Positions 22,037 through 30,569 of a stretch of DNA of 52,788 bases are shown here, one piece after another (position 1 is the stretch's first letter; each line of letters starts with the position of its first letter). The translations under genes and the position numbers were made by a program. The notes beneath the pieces are model-generated. The model did not search any database, was not told the origin of the DNA, and saw nothing but the letters and a program-made list of their open reading frames with translations. This DNA is from a virus. The stretch is from positions 1 to 52,788 of the IMG/VR virus record IMGVR_UViG_3300022707_001565; one strand, written 5' to 3'.

Positions 22037-22438
22037 GTGGAAGTGCCGCAACCGCCAGACCCCTTCTGCAGAGACATTCAAGAAGCATATCAATATATGT
22101 TTTATAGTTTGAAAAATGAGCACCTTGATGTTGTCTTAGTTCCTGCGCCAAGCCCACAATTTGAAGGGCATAAAATCCGAGTTGTGCAAAATAGAAATCC
22201 TGATTGGTACCAATATGCCTGCTGGTGGTATGGAACAGACAGAGTAAGACGAAAAAGATTTATAGATTATCTGTCACGAATAATTAAAAAAGATGAATTG
22301 CATCACGCAGCAACACATTTAATAAATGAAATTGCTAACAGTTTAATACTTGATGGCAAATTCACAGACCCGTATGAAGGGATGGAGATTGATGGGGAAT
22401 TAAGCACAATACCAGAGCCACATGATATGCTTTCCTGA
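22037..22438 (+). CDS. Hypothetical protein with GTG start, 133 aa
   Basis: The conserved leader AAAGGAATTAAA stands directly before GTG 22037. Begins (M)EVPQPPDPFCRDIQEAYQYM. Central WYQYACWWYGTDRVRRKRF is rich in aromatics and Arg. Its location just before the primase gene suggests a replication accessory role; no family recognised. Confidence 0.6.
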   Translation: MEVPQPPDPFCRDIQEAYQYMFYSLKNEHLDVVLVPAPSPQFEGHKIRVVQNRNPDWYQYACWWYGTDRVRRKRFIDYLSRIIKKDELHHAATHLINEIANSLILDGKFTDPYEGMEIDGELSTIPEPHDMLS

Positions 22439-22456
22439 CGATGAAACTCCATTTTA

Positions 22457-24817
22457 ATGAGTGATAGCGCATATGAACAAATCAAACAGTATGTTGACAA
22501 TGGGTGGAAGCTTGTACCAATTCCACGTGGTTCTAAAGCACCAAAAGGAAAGCATGCGAAGGGTTGGCAAACTAATTTTATTACAGACCCCATGGCCATT
22601 GGCGATGGTAATTGTGGGATTCTGCTTGGTGAACCATCTGGCTGGCTTATTGATATTGATTTTGACTGGCGTGAGGCAGCAGAGCTTGCAAGCTATTTCC
22701 TTCCACCGACTGATGCAGTCTTTGGGCGCACAACTAATAAATCGTCTCACTATTTATATATATGCAGTGGCGCAAAGACAAAAAAATTCCAGATAGGGAA
22801 AAAACAGGATGGAGGAATGATCTTAGAATTAAGATCAACTGGCCATCAAACCGTATTCCCACCCAGCGAGCACAAGACTGGTGAAATAATCACCTGGGAA
22901 AATCAGGGCAAGCCTGCTGAAATATCTATAACAGAATTAGAATCAGGTTGCCGACAATTAGCAGCAGCAGCATTAATTGCGCGTAATTGGAGTGACGGCA
23001 ATCGCCAAGACTTATCCCTAGCAATTGCTGGATTGATGATTAAGGGCGGGATAGAAGTTGATAAAGTAAAACATTTAATTCAATCAGTGTGCGAATATAC
23101 GGGTGACCCTGAAACTGAAGATAGATTGCGATGCATTACTGTTACTGAAGAAAAAGTTGCTGATGATATACCTGTGGCTGGCTATCAGAAATTAGTTGAT
23201 ATACTAGGGGAACAGACAGCATCCCATATTAGTAAATTTTTAAAAGCATCAGTCAAGCAACAAGTACCAGAAGGATCAATTCAAACATCCAACAGACCCA
23301 GTAAAGATATTGCAAATCATGCGTGGCACCAAATAGCTGAAGAACAGAAAGATGGTCCAACATTATTTCGCTTTGGAAAAGAAATTGCCCGTGTTGACGG
23401 GAAAGTTGAAATATTACCGAATGATAGATTGTGGCAGGAAATGTGTGACCGATTAGACTGGGTTCGATCTATTGGTGAAGGTAAAATTGTTAGGTGTGAC
23501 CCGCCGCAATCAGTCATCACATATATGCGAAATCAGAAAACCAGCAGCATACCATTACCACGATTATCCCATACAACATCCACGCCAGTCATAACTCAAA
23601 ATGGCGATATTCATGCTAATGCAGGGTATGATGATAAAAGTGAAACGTATAATTTTGCTGAATTAAGTCTACCAAAAATAATGGATGCGCCCACTGAATC
23701 TGATATTACTATTGCTAAGGAATTATTGGAGGATGTGCTTTGTGATTTCCCTTTTGTGCATGAGAGTGATAAAGCGCATGCTTATGCTATGATGATTTTA
23801 CCTTTTGTTAGGCCTATGATTAATGGACCAACACCGCTACATTTAATAGATAAACCAAGACAGGGAACGGGTGCAACATTATTAGGTGAAATATGTATGT
23901 TAATAAAAACTGGAGAGCAAATAGCAGCACAGCCCCCTTGTCATCGTGAAGAAGAATGGCAAAAAACATTATTAAGTAATTTAGTGAAAATGCCTGAATT
24001 TATTTTTATGGATAATGTTAAAGCAATTTACTCTATGAGTCTTGCTTTAGCGTTAACCAGTGGCGCATACACTGCACGTAAATTAGGTTCAACTGAAATG
24101 ATCGAAGTCCCCGTCCAATGCACATGGATTTTTACGGGGAACAATGTTGAGATGGGTGCCGATTTCCCTAGGAGAATTGTTCATATCCGTATTGATTCAA
24201 ATATTGAAGATCCAACTAACAGAGTATTTAAGTATTCTGATTTAAAAACCCATGTTGAAAATAACCGTGGTAAATTAGTATGGGCTATTTTAACAATAGC
24301 AAGAGCATGGGTGACATTAGGATCACCACCACCAAAAAAAGATTTACCATCATTCACTTCATGGAGTAATATTGTTGGAGGCATTGTTGAGTTTATGGGT
24401 ATTAAAGGATTTTTGGATACACCATTGGCCAGGAAAAATCGCATTGACCCGTATATGGAATTGGAAATTGAATTTGTAAGATGCTGGGCTGCTCATTTAT
24501 TAAAAGATTTTGACATTTATTATTGCTTGCGATCTAAACAATTGATTCAAATGTGTGAGATGTGCGAATTAGAATATGGACAAGGTGATCGTGGCTATTA
24601 TAATTCCATGGCCTTCACCCATAGATGTATGAATAAATTATCAGATAGAGTATTTACTATTCATACATTAGCAGGTGAACCAATAACTATAAAAATAATT
24701 CGAGAAACAAAAGGTGGTAATGGTGGCTGGGCATTGTCTATTTTTGAATCATCACAAGTATTCTTTGACCAATTAAATTTTGTAGAAATATGGAATGGAT
24801 CACAATGGGACAGATAA
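22457..24817 (+). CDS. Prim-pol type primase/polymerase fused to a D5/AAA-like ATPase region, 786 aa
   Basis: N-terminal bifunctional primase-polymerase domain: KLVPIPRGSKAPKGK near residue 18, the catalytic WLIDIDFD (Asp66/Asp68), SSHYLY (His98) and GHQTVFPPSEH at 129-139. A helical linker follows. The C-terminal half (about 430-640) has a helicase/ATPase layout: DKPRQGTGATLLGE where Walker A should be, FIFMDNV as Walker B-like and WIFTGNNVEMGADFPRR as sensor. The Walker A lysine is missing. It probably synthesises primers and may open the origin. Start MSDSAYEQIK follows a weak site 19 bases after the previous stop. Confidence 0.8.
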   Translation: MSDSAYEQIKQYVDNGWKLVPIPRGSKAPKGKHAKGWQTNFITDPMAIGDGNCGILLGEPSGWLIDIDFDWREAAELASYFLPPTDAVFGRTTNKSSHYLYICSGAKTKKFQIGKKQDGGMILELRSTGHQTVFPPSEHKTGEIITWENQGKPAEISITELESGCRQLAAAALIARNWSDGNRQDLSLAIAGLMIKGGIEVDKVKHLIQSVCEYTGDPETEDRLRCITVTEEKVADDIPVAGYQKLVDILGEQTASHISKFLKASVKQQVPEGSIQTSNRPSKDIANHAWHQIAEEQKDGPTLFRFGKEIARVDGKVEILPNDRLWQEMCDRLDWVRSIGEGKIVRCDPPQSVITYMRNQKTSSIPLPRLSHTTSTPVITQNGDIHANAGYDDKSETYNFAELSLPKIMDAPTESDITIAKELLEDVLCDFPFVHESDKAHAYAMMILPFVRPMINGPTPLHLIDKPRQGTGATLLGEICMLIKTGEQIAAQPPCHREEEWQKTLLSNLVKMPEFIFMDNVKAIYSMSLALALTSGAYTARKLGSTEMIEVPVQCTWIFTGNNVEMGADFPRRIVHIRIDSNIEDPTNRVFKYSDLKTHVENNRGKLVWAILTIARAWVTLGSPPPKKDLPSFTSWSNIVGGIVEFMGIKGFLDTPLARKNRIDPYMELEIEFVRCWAAHLLKDFDIYYCLRSKQLIQMCEMCELEYGQGDRGYYNSMAFTHRCMNKLSDRVFTIHTLAGEPITIKIIRETKGGNGGWALSIFESSQVFFDQLNFVEIWNGSQWDR

Positions 24818-24841
24818 TTGATCAGGTGCCCAAATTAATAC

Positions 24842-24868
24842 TTTACTTTATAAAATTACGTCAATACT
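24842..24868 (+). promoter_or_regulatory. Promoter-like element 5 (TTTACTTT-N13-AATACT)
   Basis: TTTACTTT at 24842-24849 and AATACT at 24863-24868. Shares 17 upstream bases exactly with element 3. Only 8 bases separate the -10-like box from ATG 24877, too short for a leader carrying AGGAG. If it is a promoter, it serves a later start or the downstream genes. Confidence 0.45.
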
Positions 24869-24876
24869 AGGAGATT

Positions 24877-25251
24877 ATGATGCCGACCGTTTATGTAACG
24901 CAACGTCCACAACGCAGTAAGGCTGGTTGGAAGCCCAATCTATTGCCTGCTACTGTTTATGGTGAACTTAAATATGTTTTTGAAAGTGATGATTATGTTT
25001 TTTCATCACCAAATGAAAGCATGGCCAAAGCAAAAGAAATTCTCAACCAATTTGATCCGAGTGTTGATTATATATTATATCCTAACACTGGTGATCCTGC
25101 TGCTATCTATGCTATCTGTTTAATTCTTGGTTATTGGTTTAGCCAGTGCACCATTAATTTTTTATATTGGGACAGAACTATAGATGAAGATGGGAACCGA
25201 TCACACGATAAAGGATCATATAAAGTCATACCAATGCCACTTCACAATTAA
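24877..25251 (+). CDS. Hypothetical protein, 124 aa
   Basis: Two adjacent ATGs (24877, 24880) follow AGGAGATT. Begins MMPTVYVTQRPQRSKAGWKP. The middle (FDPSVDYILYPNTGDPAAIY) resembles small phage proteins found beside replication genes, function unknown. The end reads YWDRTIDEDGNRSHDKGSY. Overlaps a spurious ATG at 25251; the real next start is GTG 25266. Confidence 0.65.
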   Translation: MMPTVYVTQRPQRSKAGWKPNLLPATVYGELKYVFESDDYVFSSPNESMAKAKEILNQFDPSVDYILYPNTGDPAAIYAICLILGYWFSQCTINFLYWDRTIDEDGNRSHDKGSYKVIPMPLHN

Positions 25252-25265
25252 TGAAAGGAATTAAA

Positions 25266-25868
25266 GTGAGCAATACAGATATTGATGTACTTGAAGATGC
25301 GAAGCCTGCAGGATCTGAAGATTTATTACAAAAAATTTATGATTATGCTGATAAAATGCTGGCTGTTGGCACACGCATAGAAAAAGGTGTAATATTGTTA
25401 AAAGAATTGGGTGATGATTATAAAGAAATTGAAACACACATATTACCTGAATTGATGGCTGAAGCTGGCATGAAGGAATTTACTACTGAAGCAGGTAAAT
25501 TTAAAATCAAAGATATATTAAAAGCATCATTGCCAAGCAAAGGTGCTATTGATAAAGCTAAGGGTGAAGAAAGAGACAAGCTTGAAGATAGACTTGCCAG
25601 AGCATTAGTCTGGTTGCGAGAGCACGAAGCTGAATCTTTAATCAAAAATATTATATCTGCAGATGTTGGTAAAGATAATGAGATTGCTGATAAAATAGTT
25701 AAATTTCTAACTAAAATTAAAGCTGTGTACAAGAGAGATGAAAATGTTAATGGTAATACGTTATCATCTTACATTAAAGAACAAATTGGCGCTGGTGTTG
25801 AAATTGATTTTGAATTGTTTGGCGTGTTTTCCGGTAAACAAGTTAAGGTGACCAAGGCCAAAAAATAA
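25266..25868 (+). CDS. Conserved-type phage replication-region protein, 200 aa (GTG start)
   Basis: AAAGGAATTAAA stands directly before GTG 25266, so this start is preferred to ATG 25251. The pattern is that of a family common beside phage replication genes: a helical N-terminal half (LLQKIYDYADKMLAVGTRIE), then ILPELMAEAGMKEFTTEAGKF, ALVWLREHEAESLIKN, and a final VEIDFELFGVFSGKQVKVTK. No catalytic residues are evident and the role is unknown. Adjacent to the single-strand-binding candidate. Confidence 0.65.
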   Translation: MSNTDIDVLEDAKPAGSEDLLQKIYDYADKMLAVGTRIEKGVILLKELGDDYKEIETHILPELMAEAGMKEFTTEAGKFKIKDILKASLPSKGAIDKAKGEERDKLEDRLARALVWLREHEAESLIKNIISADVGKDNEIADKIVKFLTKIKAVYKRDENVNGNTLSSYIKEQIGAGVEIDFELFGVFSGKQVKVTKAKK

Positions 25869-25871
25869 ATG

Positions 25872-25898
25872 TTTACTCTAGTAAAAATGAATTATAAC
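25872..25898 (+). promoter_or_regulatory. Promoter-like element 6 (TTTACTCT-N13-TATAAC)
   Basis: TTTACTCT at 25872-25879, 13 bases, TATAAC at 25893-25898, 40 bases before ATG 25939. One mismatch in the upstream box; good -10-like box. Confidence 0.55.
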
Positions 25899-25938
25899 AC
25901 AGGACCAAAATAAGCCTACTATCCAAGAAAGGACACTC

Positions 25939-26760
25939 ATGGCTAATAAAAATGAAGTTGCAGGTTCTTCACCAAAATCTGTTGCCATCCCTGATGATAT
26001 TGATTTACTTGATGATGCAGGCTCTGGTGGTGAAACCATCGACAAAGATGATTTGGCAATCCCACGTATTAATATATTGCAGGCATTAAGCCCACAATGT
26101 TTAATTAAAACTGATACATTTATTGAAGGTTGTGAGCCAGGAAAATTCTGGAACACTGTTGAAGAAATAGCCATTGATGGCGAAATTGGTATGTTTGTTA
26201 TATTTGTTTCTTATCGCCGCACATACCTTGAGTGGCGCATCCGTGAATCTGGTGGAGGCTTTATTGCTGACCACGGCAATACTCCAGAACTCATTAATAA
26301 ATGCGAGAAAGATGAAAAGAATCGCATGATTAATGCTGATGGTCATGAAATTAAACAAACTGCTGAATATTATGTATTAATTATTGATGATGATGGCACT
26401 GCTAAGCCTGCTGTTATTTCTATGGTTAGTACACAGCTGAAAAAGTCTCGTCAATTAAATACTAAATTGACCCAGCTACAAATTGATAGACCTGATAAGC
26501 AGGGCAAATTCAATCCTGCATTCTTCTATTCAGTCTTTAAATGTACCACTGTTCCTGAAAAGAATGATGCTGGTAATTGGATGGGATGGAAAATAGAAAG
26601 TTATAAGCCAACCCTGGAATTAGAAAATGGCGCTGAGATTTATAAAGCTGCCAAAGCATTCCGTGAACAAATTGCTGCTGGAACCATCAAAGTTGACTCT
26701 CAGGATAAAGGCGCTGATGCTGTTAGCGAAAATGAAGAGGATGACACCGCCCCAATGTAA
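25939..26760 (+). CDS. Probable single-stranded-DNA-binding-like replication protein, 273 aa
   Basis: Begins MANKNEVAGSSPKSVAIPDD. A core with IPRINILQALSPQCLIKTD, GMFVIFVSYRRTYLEWR and ESYKPTLELENGAEIYKAAK matches a phage family often placed where SSB would be. The last 20 residues are acidic and end EEDDTAPM, like the protein-interaction tail of SSBs. No OB fold can be proven by eye. Has its own promoter-like element, and its start context is AAGAAAGGACACTC. It would coat ssDNA and recruit polymerase or helicase. Confidence 0.5.
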   Translation: MANKNEVAGSSPKSVAIPDDIDLLDDAGSGGETIDKDDLAIPRINILQALSPQCLIKTDTFIEGCEPGKFWNTVEEIAIDGEIGMFVIFVSYRRTYLEWRIRESGGGFIADHGNTPELINKCEKDEKNRMINADGHEIKQTAEYYVLIIDDDGTAKPAVISMVSTQLKKSRQLNTKLTQLQIDRPDKQGKFNPAFFYSVFKCTTVPEKNDAGNWMGWKIESYKPTLELENGAEIYKAAKAFREQIAAGTIKVDSQDKGADAVSENEEDDTAPM

Positions 26761-26769
26761 TTAAAACTT

Positions 26770-26841
26770 TCTCTGGGTTTTAACGTAACCGTTAAACGGG
26801 CAAATGTTGTGGAGGCATGGAACCCAGCCCAGAGATTTTTT
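26770..26841 (+). promoter_or_regulatory. Structured RNA candidate (attenuator or terminator-like leader)
   Basis: In the 93-base gap before the AT-hook gene: outer arms TCTCTGGG (26770-26777) and CCCAGAGA (26828-26835) pair over 8 bp. An inner hairpin TTTAACG-TAAC-CGTTAAA (26779-26796) is perfect. CTGGGTT (26773-26779) can alternatively pair with AACCCAG (26821-26827). Six T follow at 26836-26841, as in an intrinsic terminator. Two mutually exclusive pairings next to a U-run suggest a switchable terminator, but an ordinary terminator is simpler. Confidence 0.5.
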
Positions 26842-26853
26842 GAAAGGAATAGC

Positions 26854-27066
26854 ATGGAAGATAAACGCAGACGTGGCCGCCCCAGTGAATTTGATGGATG
26901 TACATTTAAAAAAATTAAAGAAACAACACGCAAAGATGGATCACTTGGCCAACAACAATGGAAAATATTAAAAGATGGAATGACCTATGAAGAATTTAAA
27001 AAGGCTGGTGGCATTCGGAAATATCTTGCTTGGGAAATTAAGCAAGGGCATGTAGTCATTATTTAA
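26854..27066 (+). CDS. Small AT-hook DNA-binding protein, 70 aa
   Basis: ATG 26854 follows GAAAGGAATAGC and is preferred to GTG 26809, which lacks a ribosome site. Residues 4-12 (KRRRGRPSE) are a textbook AT-hook (R-G-R-P) that would bind the minor groove of AT-rich DNA. The rest (WKILKDGMTYEEFKKAGGIR) could be a small helix-turn-helix-like domain. Likely a nucleoid-type or regulatory protein. It sits directly after the structured leader. Confidence 0.6.
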   Translation: MEDKRRRGRPSEFDGCTFKKIKETTRKDGSLGQQQWKILKDGMTYEEFKKAGGIRKYLAWEIKQGHVVII

Positions 27067-27092
27067 AGCACATTTAATAAAAGGAATGAAAG

Positions 27093-28052
27093 ATGAAGAT
27101 ATTGGGCGCAGGCATGGCAGGATTAATCGCTGCAAATTTATTACACAGATATAATCTCCTAGTGCTAGAAAAAGCAGACAACTTGCCAAAAAACCATGCT
27201 GCAGTTTTGCGATTTAGAACTGATGAAATTTCTAAGGCTACGCAGATCCCATTTAAAAAGGTCCATGTGTCCAAGTCTATTTATTATGATCGCAAGCATT
27301 ATAATGAATCCAATTTATTCTTTGCCAATATGTATTCAATAAAAGTGACTGGCAGGATATTAACACGCTCAATTATTAATTTGAATGATTGTGAGCGTTA
27401 TATTTCACCACCAGATTTTATTCAGCAGTTATCTAAGGGTGTTGAAATATGTTTTGGAGTAGAGATTGGCAATGATTTATTCAATCACAGATATCCTGAC
27501 AAGATTATTTCCACACTGCCTATGCCATTGATGATGGATATGTGTGGCACTTCTCTTGCAAAACGAAATTTTACGTCAAATCCTATTTGGGTTGCATCGT
27601 GCACCATTGATAATCCTGAGTGTGATATTTACCAAACTGTCTATTGTCCAGATAAAACAAAAGATTGGTACAGGGCAAGTATAACAGGAAGCGAATTAAT
27701 TGTTGAGTTTATTACCAAGCCGCATGATTTTCACAATATGAAGTCTGGACAGAATGATCACGACCAACAACATCATTTTATAAATATGCTTGAGAAAATA
27801 TTTGGTATTGAAGTTGATATGGTTTCAAATATGAAATTCAAAGAGCAGCCTTATGGAAAGATTGCCCCAATGAATGAGGAACACAGAAAGGAATTCATCC
27901 ACCATCTAACTACAGAATATGGCATTTATTCCCTGGGACGTTTTGCAACGTGGCGCAATTTATTACTTGACGATATTGTAAAAGATGTTAATGTCATTAA
28001 GCAATTAATTGAATCAGATTCAACATATGATTTAGCAAAGGCAAATCTATAA
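27093..28052 (+). CDS. FAD/NAD(P)-binding oxidoreductase-like protein, 319 aa
   Basis: Start set by AAAGGAATGAAAG. N-terminal Rossmann dinucleotide-binding motif ILGAGMAGLIAANLL (3-17), with an acidic end of strand 2 (LLVLEKAD). C-terminal YSLGRFATWRNLLLDDIVKD resembles the FAD-contact segment of amine-oxidase/UDP-galactopyranose-mutase-like flavoproteins. Related phage proteins often precede thyX, as here with a one-base TAATG overlap. The reaction is unknown; a flavin or nucleotide substrate is a contextual guess. Confidence 0.65.
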   Translation: MKILGAGMAGLIAANLLHRYNLLVLEKADNLPKNHAAVLRFRTDEISKATQIPFKKVHVSKSIYYDRKHYNESNLFFANMYSIKVTGRILTRSIINLNDCERYISPPDFIQQLSKGVEICFGVEIGNDLFNHRYPDKIISTLPMPLMMDMCGTSLAKRNFTSNPIWVASCTIDNPECDIYQTVYCPDKTKDWYRASITGSELIVEFITKPHDFHNMKSGQNDHDQQHHFINMLEKIFGIEVDMVSNMKFKEQPYGKIAPMNEEHRKEFIHHLTTEYGIYSLGRFATWRNLLLDDIVKDVNVIKQLIESDSTYDLAKANL

Positions 28053-28873
28053 TGAAAGTTACCTTATTAAAATATACACCAGATGCTTTAGAGACATTAT
28101 TGTTCACAAAGCAAACCAGATTAAAAGTCAACCCAAATGCAATGGATGAAGTTGCTGCTTGGAGTGATGAAAAGAAAATGTCTGAGTTAGAATATATGTT
28201 GAACACTATCAAAAGCTCATGGGAATTTATTGACTACATATTTGTCATTGAAGATGTTACCAGAGCATTCACGCACCAATTAGTAAGACACAGAGCAGGA
28301 ACCAGCTTTGCTCAACAAGCGATGCGTGTTGTTGATATGTCTGGATTCAGTTATGAAACTGGGGATAGTATTGACACTGAAGAAGCACTTGAATTATACG
28401 GTGATGGCATGGATGAAATTAATGATTGTTATCAAGACCTAGTGAGTGCAGGCGTCAAGCCACAAGATGCTAGGGGCATTCTCCCCACAAATATACATAC
28501 CAACATTGTCTTTAAAGCGAATTTGCGCTGCTTACATGATATGGCGCAAACTCGATTGTGCGTTAAAGCGCAGGGCGAATTCCAAAAAGTATTTAGAGCT
28601 ATTAAAGCTGCAATGATTGAAGTTCATCCATGGACTGAAAATATGATTCAGGTTGCCTGTGCTGCTACTGGCGTTTGTAAATTCCCTACAGTACCAAATG
28701 AAGATTGTCATGTGAAGCCTTTTGTATTTAATCCAAAGACTGGTGTAGCATTTAATGGTGGGCAACCTTACACGCTGGATGAAATTAAAGTGCAATATGC
28801 CTCTGAAGAAAGAGAAATTCAACCTATTGTTATTGGCGATGATGCTGTAACTACAACTGAGAGCCAATCATGA
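28052..28873 (+). CDS. thyX: ThyX-like flavin-dependent thymidylate synthase, 273 aa
   Basis: ThyX transfers a methylene group from folate to dUMP with FADH2. The signature region is FTHQLVRHRAGTSFAQQAMR (73-92), with Arg79, His80, Arg81 as the flavin-binding RHR. Downstream ILPTNIHTNIVFKANLRCL and TRLCVKAQGEFQKVFR match the dUMP-binding second half. In the usual R-H-R-x(7)-S-x-R motif, the Ser position reads Ala90 with one extra residue before it, so the substrate-binding serine appears lost. Could be a true ThyX or a relative acting on another pyrimidine. Overlaps both neighbours. Confidence 0.78.
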   Translation: MKVTLLKYTPDALETLLFTKQTRLKVNPNAMDEVAAWSDEKKMSELEYMLNTIKSSWEFIDYIFVIEDVTRAFTHQLVRHRAGTSFAQQAMRVVDMSGFSYETGDSIDTEEALELYGDGMDEINDCYQDLVSAGVKPQDARGILPTNIHTNIVFKANLRCLHDMAQTRLCVKAQGEFQKVFRAIKAAMIEVHPWTENMIQVACAATGVCKFPTVPNEDCHVKPFVFNPKTGVAFNGGQPYTLDEIKVQYASEEREIQPIVIGDDAVTTTESQS

Positions 28874-29331
28874 GACAGTGGATAATAGTAGACATGGATG
28901 GAACAATTGCAGACTGCAGGCATAGATTGCATTTAATTAAGGATGATGGTAAGAACAGAGAGACGCGCAATTGGTTTCCATTTTTTGAGCAATTGATTAA
29001 TGATGATCCAATATGGCCAATTATTAATCTTATTAAATTATTAGCCACTCAACATCAAATATGCATAATGACAGCGAGAATGATTGAATTTAGTACAGAA
29101 ACGCAATCATGGCTCCAATGGCATGGCGTTATATATGATGAATTGTTAATGCGTCCAGCAGCAGATTTTAGAAATGATGATATTGTTAAAAAGCAATTGT
29201 ATCAAGATTCATTTAAGCAAAGGGATATGCTAAGGAATGTTGCTTTAGTTTTAGAAGATCGTAACAGGTGCGTCAAGATGTGGCGCGAATTAGGCTTAAC
29301 ATGCTTACAGGTTCAAGAAGGGAATTATTGA
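28870..29331 (+). CDS. HAD-family 3'-phosphatase, polynucleotide-kinase C-terminal-domain-like, 153 aa
   Basis: HAD motif I IVDMDGTIADC (Asp8, Asp10), motif II IMTARM, motif III Lys in DDIVKKQLY, and motif IV NVALVLEDRNRCVKMWRELG. Spacing and the closing LTCLQVQEGNY match the phosphatase half of T4 polynucleotide kinase (which removes 3'-phosphates from DNA or RNA ends). The kinase half is absent. A role in repair of nicks or RNA ends, or as a nucleotidase in the surrounding cluster, is plausible. ATGA overlap with thyX. Confidence 0.7.
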   Translation: MRQWIIVDMDGTIADCRHRLHLIKDDGKNRETRNWFPFFEQLINDDPIWPIINLIKLLATQHQICIMTARMIEFSTETQSWLQWHGVIYDELLMRPAADFRNDDIVKKQLYQDSFKQRDMLRNVALVLEDRNRCVKMWRELGLTCLQVQEGNY

Positions 29332-30074
29332 TGAGTAATATTGTTGTGACAGGGTGCACAAGCGGATTGGGCGAATTAATTGCTACAAAACTATCAGCAA
29401 ATGGGCATTATATCATTGGCATTGGGCAAGAGGCTGATTTTGATTTGCCTCACATTCATGAATATCATACAGTTGATTTAGCAAGGATGGATGCGCATGC
29501 AAAGTTGGATGCCATTGCACAAGATCACCTGGGATTGGGCCATCGCTTACTTGATTGTGTTATTAATTGCGCAGGCGTTAATATAATAAATTATCTTGAG
29601 AGCGCAACAGAGCATGACTGGTATCAAATGATGGACGTTAATGCAAAGAGCATCTTTTTAACATCCAAAGCATTCTTGTCCAATCTCAGATTAACACACG
29701 GCACCATACTCAATATTATATCAAATGCCAGCCACATGCCAATGACCTGCTCTCTAGCATACAATGCTAGCAAAGGCGCAGCAGAAATAATGACTAAACA
29801 ATTAGCTAGGGAATTAACAAAACGCCATGGCATTACTGTGTTTGGGATAAGCCCAAATAAATTAAAAGGTACAGGTATGAGTGATTCTATTGATAAACAG
29901 GTTATGGAATCGCGTGGATGGAGTTTAGAAGAAACTCAGGAATACCAGCGCAAAGGTTTATTATGCGGTGAAGAAACAGACCCAGTACAATTGGCAGAGT
30001 TCATAGGATTTTTATTAAAGAGCAAAGAGCGTCACAAATATTTAACTGGATGCATCATCCCATACGGACTTTAA
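29331..30074 (+). CDS. Short-chain dehydrogenase/reductase (SDR), 247 aa
   Basis: ATG 29331 shares a base with the previous stop (TGATG), with AAGGGAATTATTG upstream. Classical SDR features: TGCTSGLGELIA (TGxxxGxG, 7-14), CVINCAG (NAG), a Ser in NIISNASHMP, and the catalytic YNASKGAA (Tyr144, Lys148). C-terminal GYxI-like GCIIPYGL. NAD(P)-dependent oxidation or reduction of an alcohol/ketone; the substrate is unknown. An SDR is unusual in a phage replication cluster. Confidence 0.85.
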   Translation: MSNIVVTGCTSGLGELIATKLSANGHYIIGIGQEADFDLPHIHEYHTVDLARMDAHAKLDAIAQDHLGLGHRLLDCVINCAGVNIINYLESATEHDWYQMMDVNAKSIFLTSKAFLSNLRLTHGTILNIISNASHMPMTCSLAYNASKGAAEIMTKQLARELTKRHGITVFGISPNKLKGTGMSDSIDKQVMESRGWSLEETQEYQRKGLLCGEETDPVQLAEFIGFLLKSKERHKYLTGCIIPYGL

Positions 30075-30083
30075 GGAACAATC

Positions 30084-30569
30084 ATGGCCATTGAGTTACA
30101 GAAGATAGAACAGATTGCAATTTATAGTGATGATCAGGGTGAGTTGAAATCTGAGTTATCCAAACTTGGGATTACAGAATGGGTTGAAGATATTGTAACT
30201 GCTCATGGATTTGTCTTTGGTAGTGAAGAAACAAAGAGCGTGGCGCATTTATCTTTTAATTATCAACTTGGATATGAATTTGAATTGTTAACATATCTGG
30301 AAGGTGATAATTGGCACAATTCTAGACAGAGTGATGCTTATTTAAGAGGTGATTCATTCCTTAGTCACAAAGGTGTCCACGTAGACAATGCTGATGTGAT
30401 ACGACAACAGATGATTGATATGGGAATTAATATTGCACAGGAATTATGGACTGACCATCACACAAATCCTTATTTAATTGAAAAGAAAAGGAAATTTCAT
30501 TACATTGTTTTTGATACGCAGCATTTATTTGGTTTTGATTATAAAGTCATAGAGAGAATAGAAAAATGA
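30084..30569 (+). CDS. Glyoxalase/VOC-like metal-binding-fold protein, 161 aa
   Basis: Two beta-alpha-beta-beta-beta halves are visible. The first half is IEQIAIYSDDQGELKSELSK ... HLSFNYQLGYEFELLTYL; the second is SHKGVHVDNADVIRQQMIDM ... FHYIVFDTQHLFGFDYKV. These match the vicinal-oxygen-chelate fold used by glyoxalases, dioxygenases and resistance proteins. Possible metal ligands are His95 and Glu67. Starts 9 bases after the SDR, and overlaps the next gene by ATGA. Substrate unknown. Confidence 0.6.
   Translation: MAIELQKIEQIAIYSDDQGELKSELSKLGITEWVEDIVTAHGFVFGSEETKSVAHLSFNYQLGYEFELLTYLEGDNWHNSRQSDAYLRGDSFLSHKGVHVDNADVIRQQMIDMGINIAQELWTDHHTNPYLIEKKRKFHYIVFDTQHLFGFDYKVIERIEK

Noticed and set aside
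26809-26853. GTG-started N-terminal extension of the AT-hook gene
   Set aside because: No ribosome site, and it would put coding sequence over the hairpin and U-run; ATG 26854 has GAAAGGAAT.
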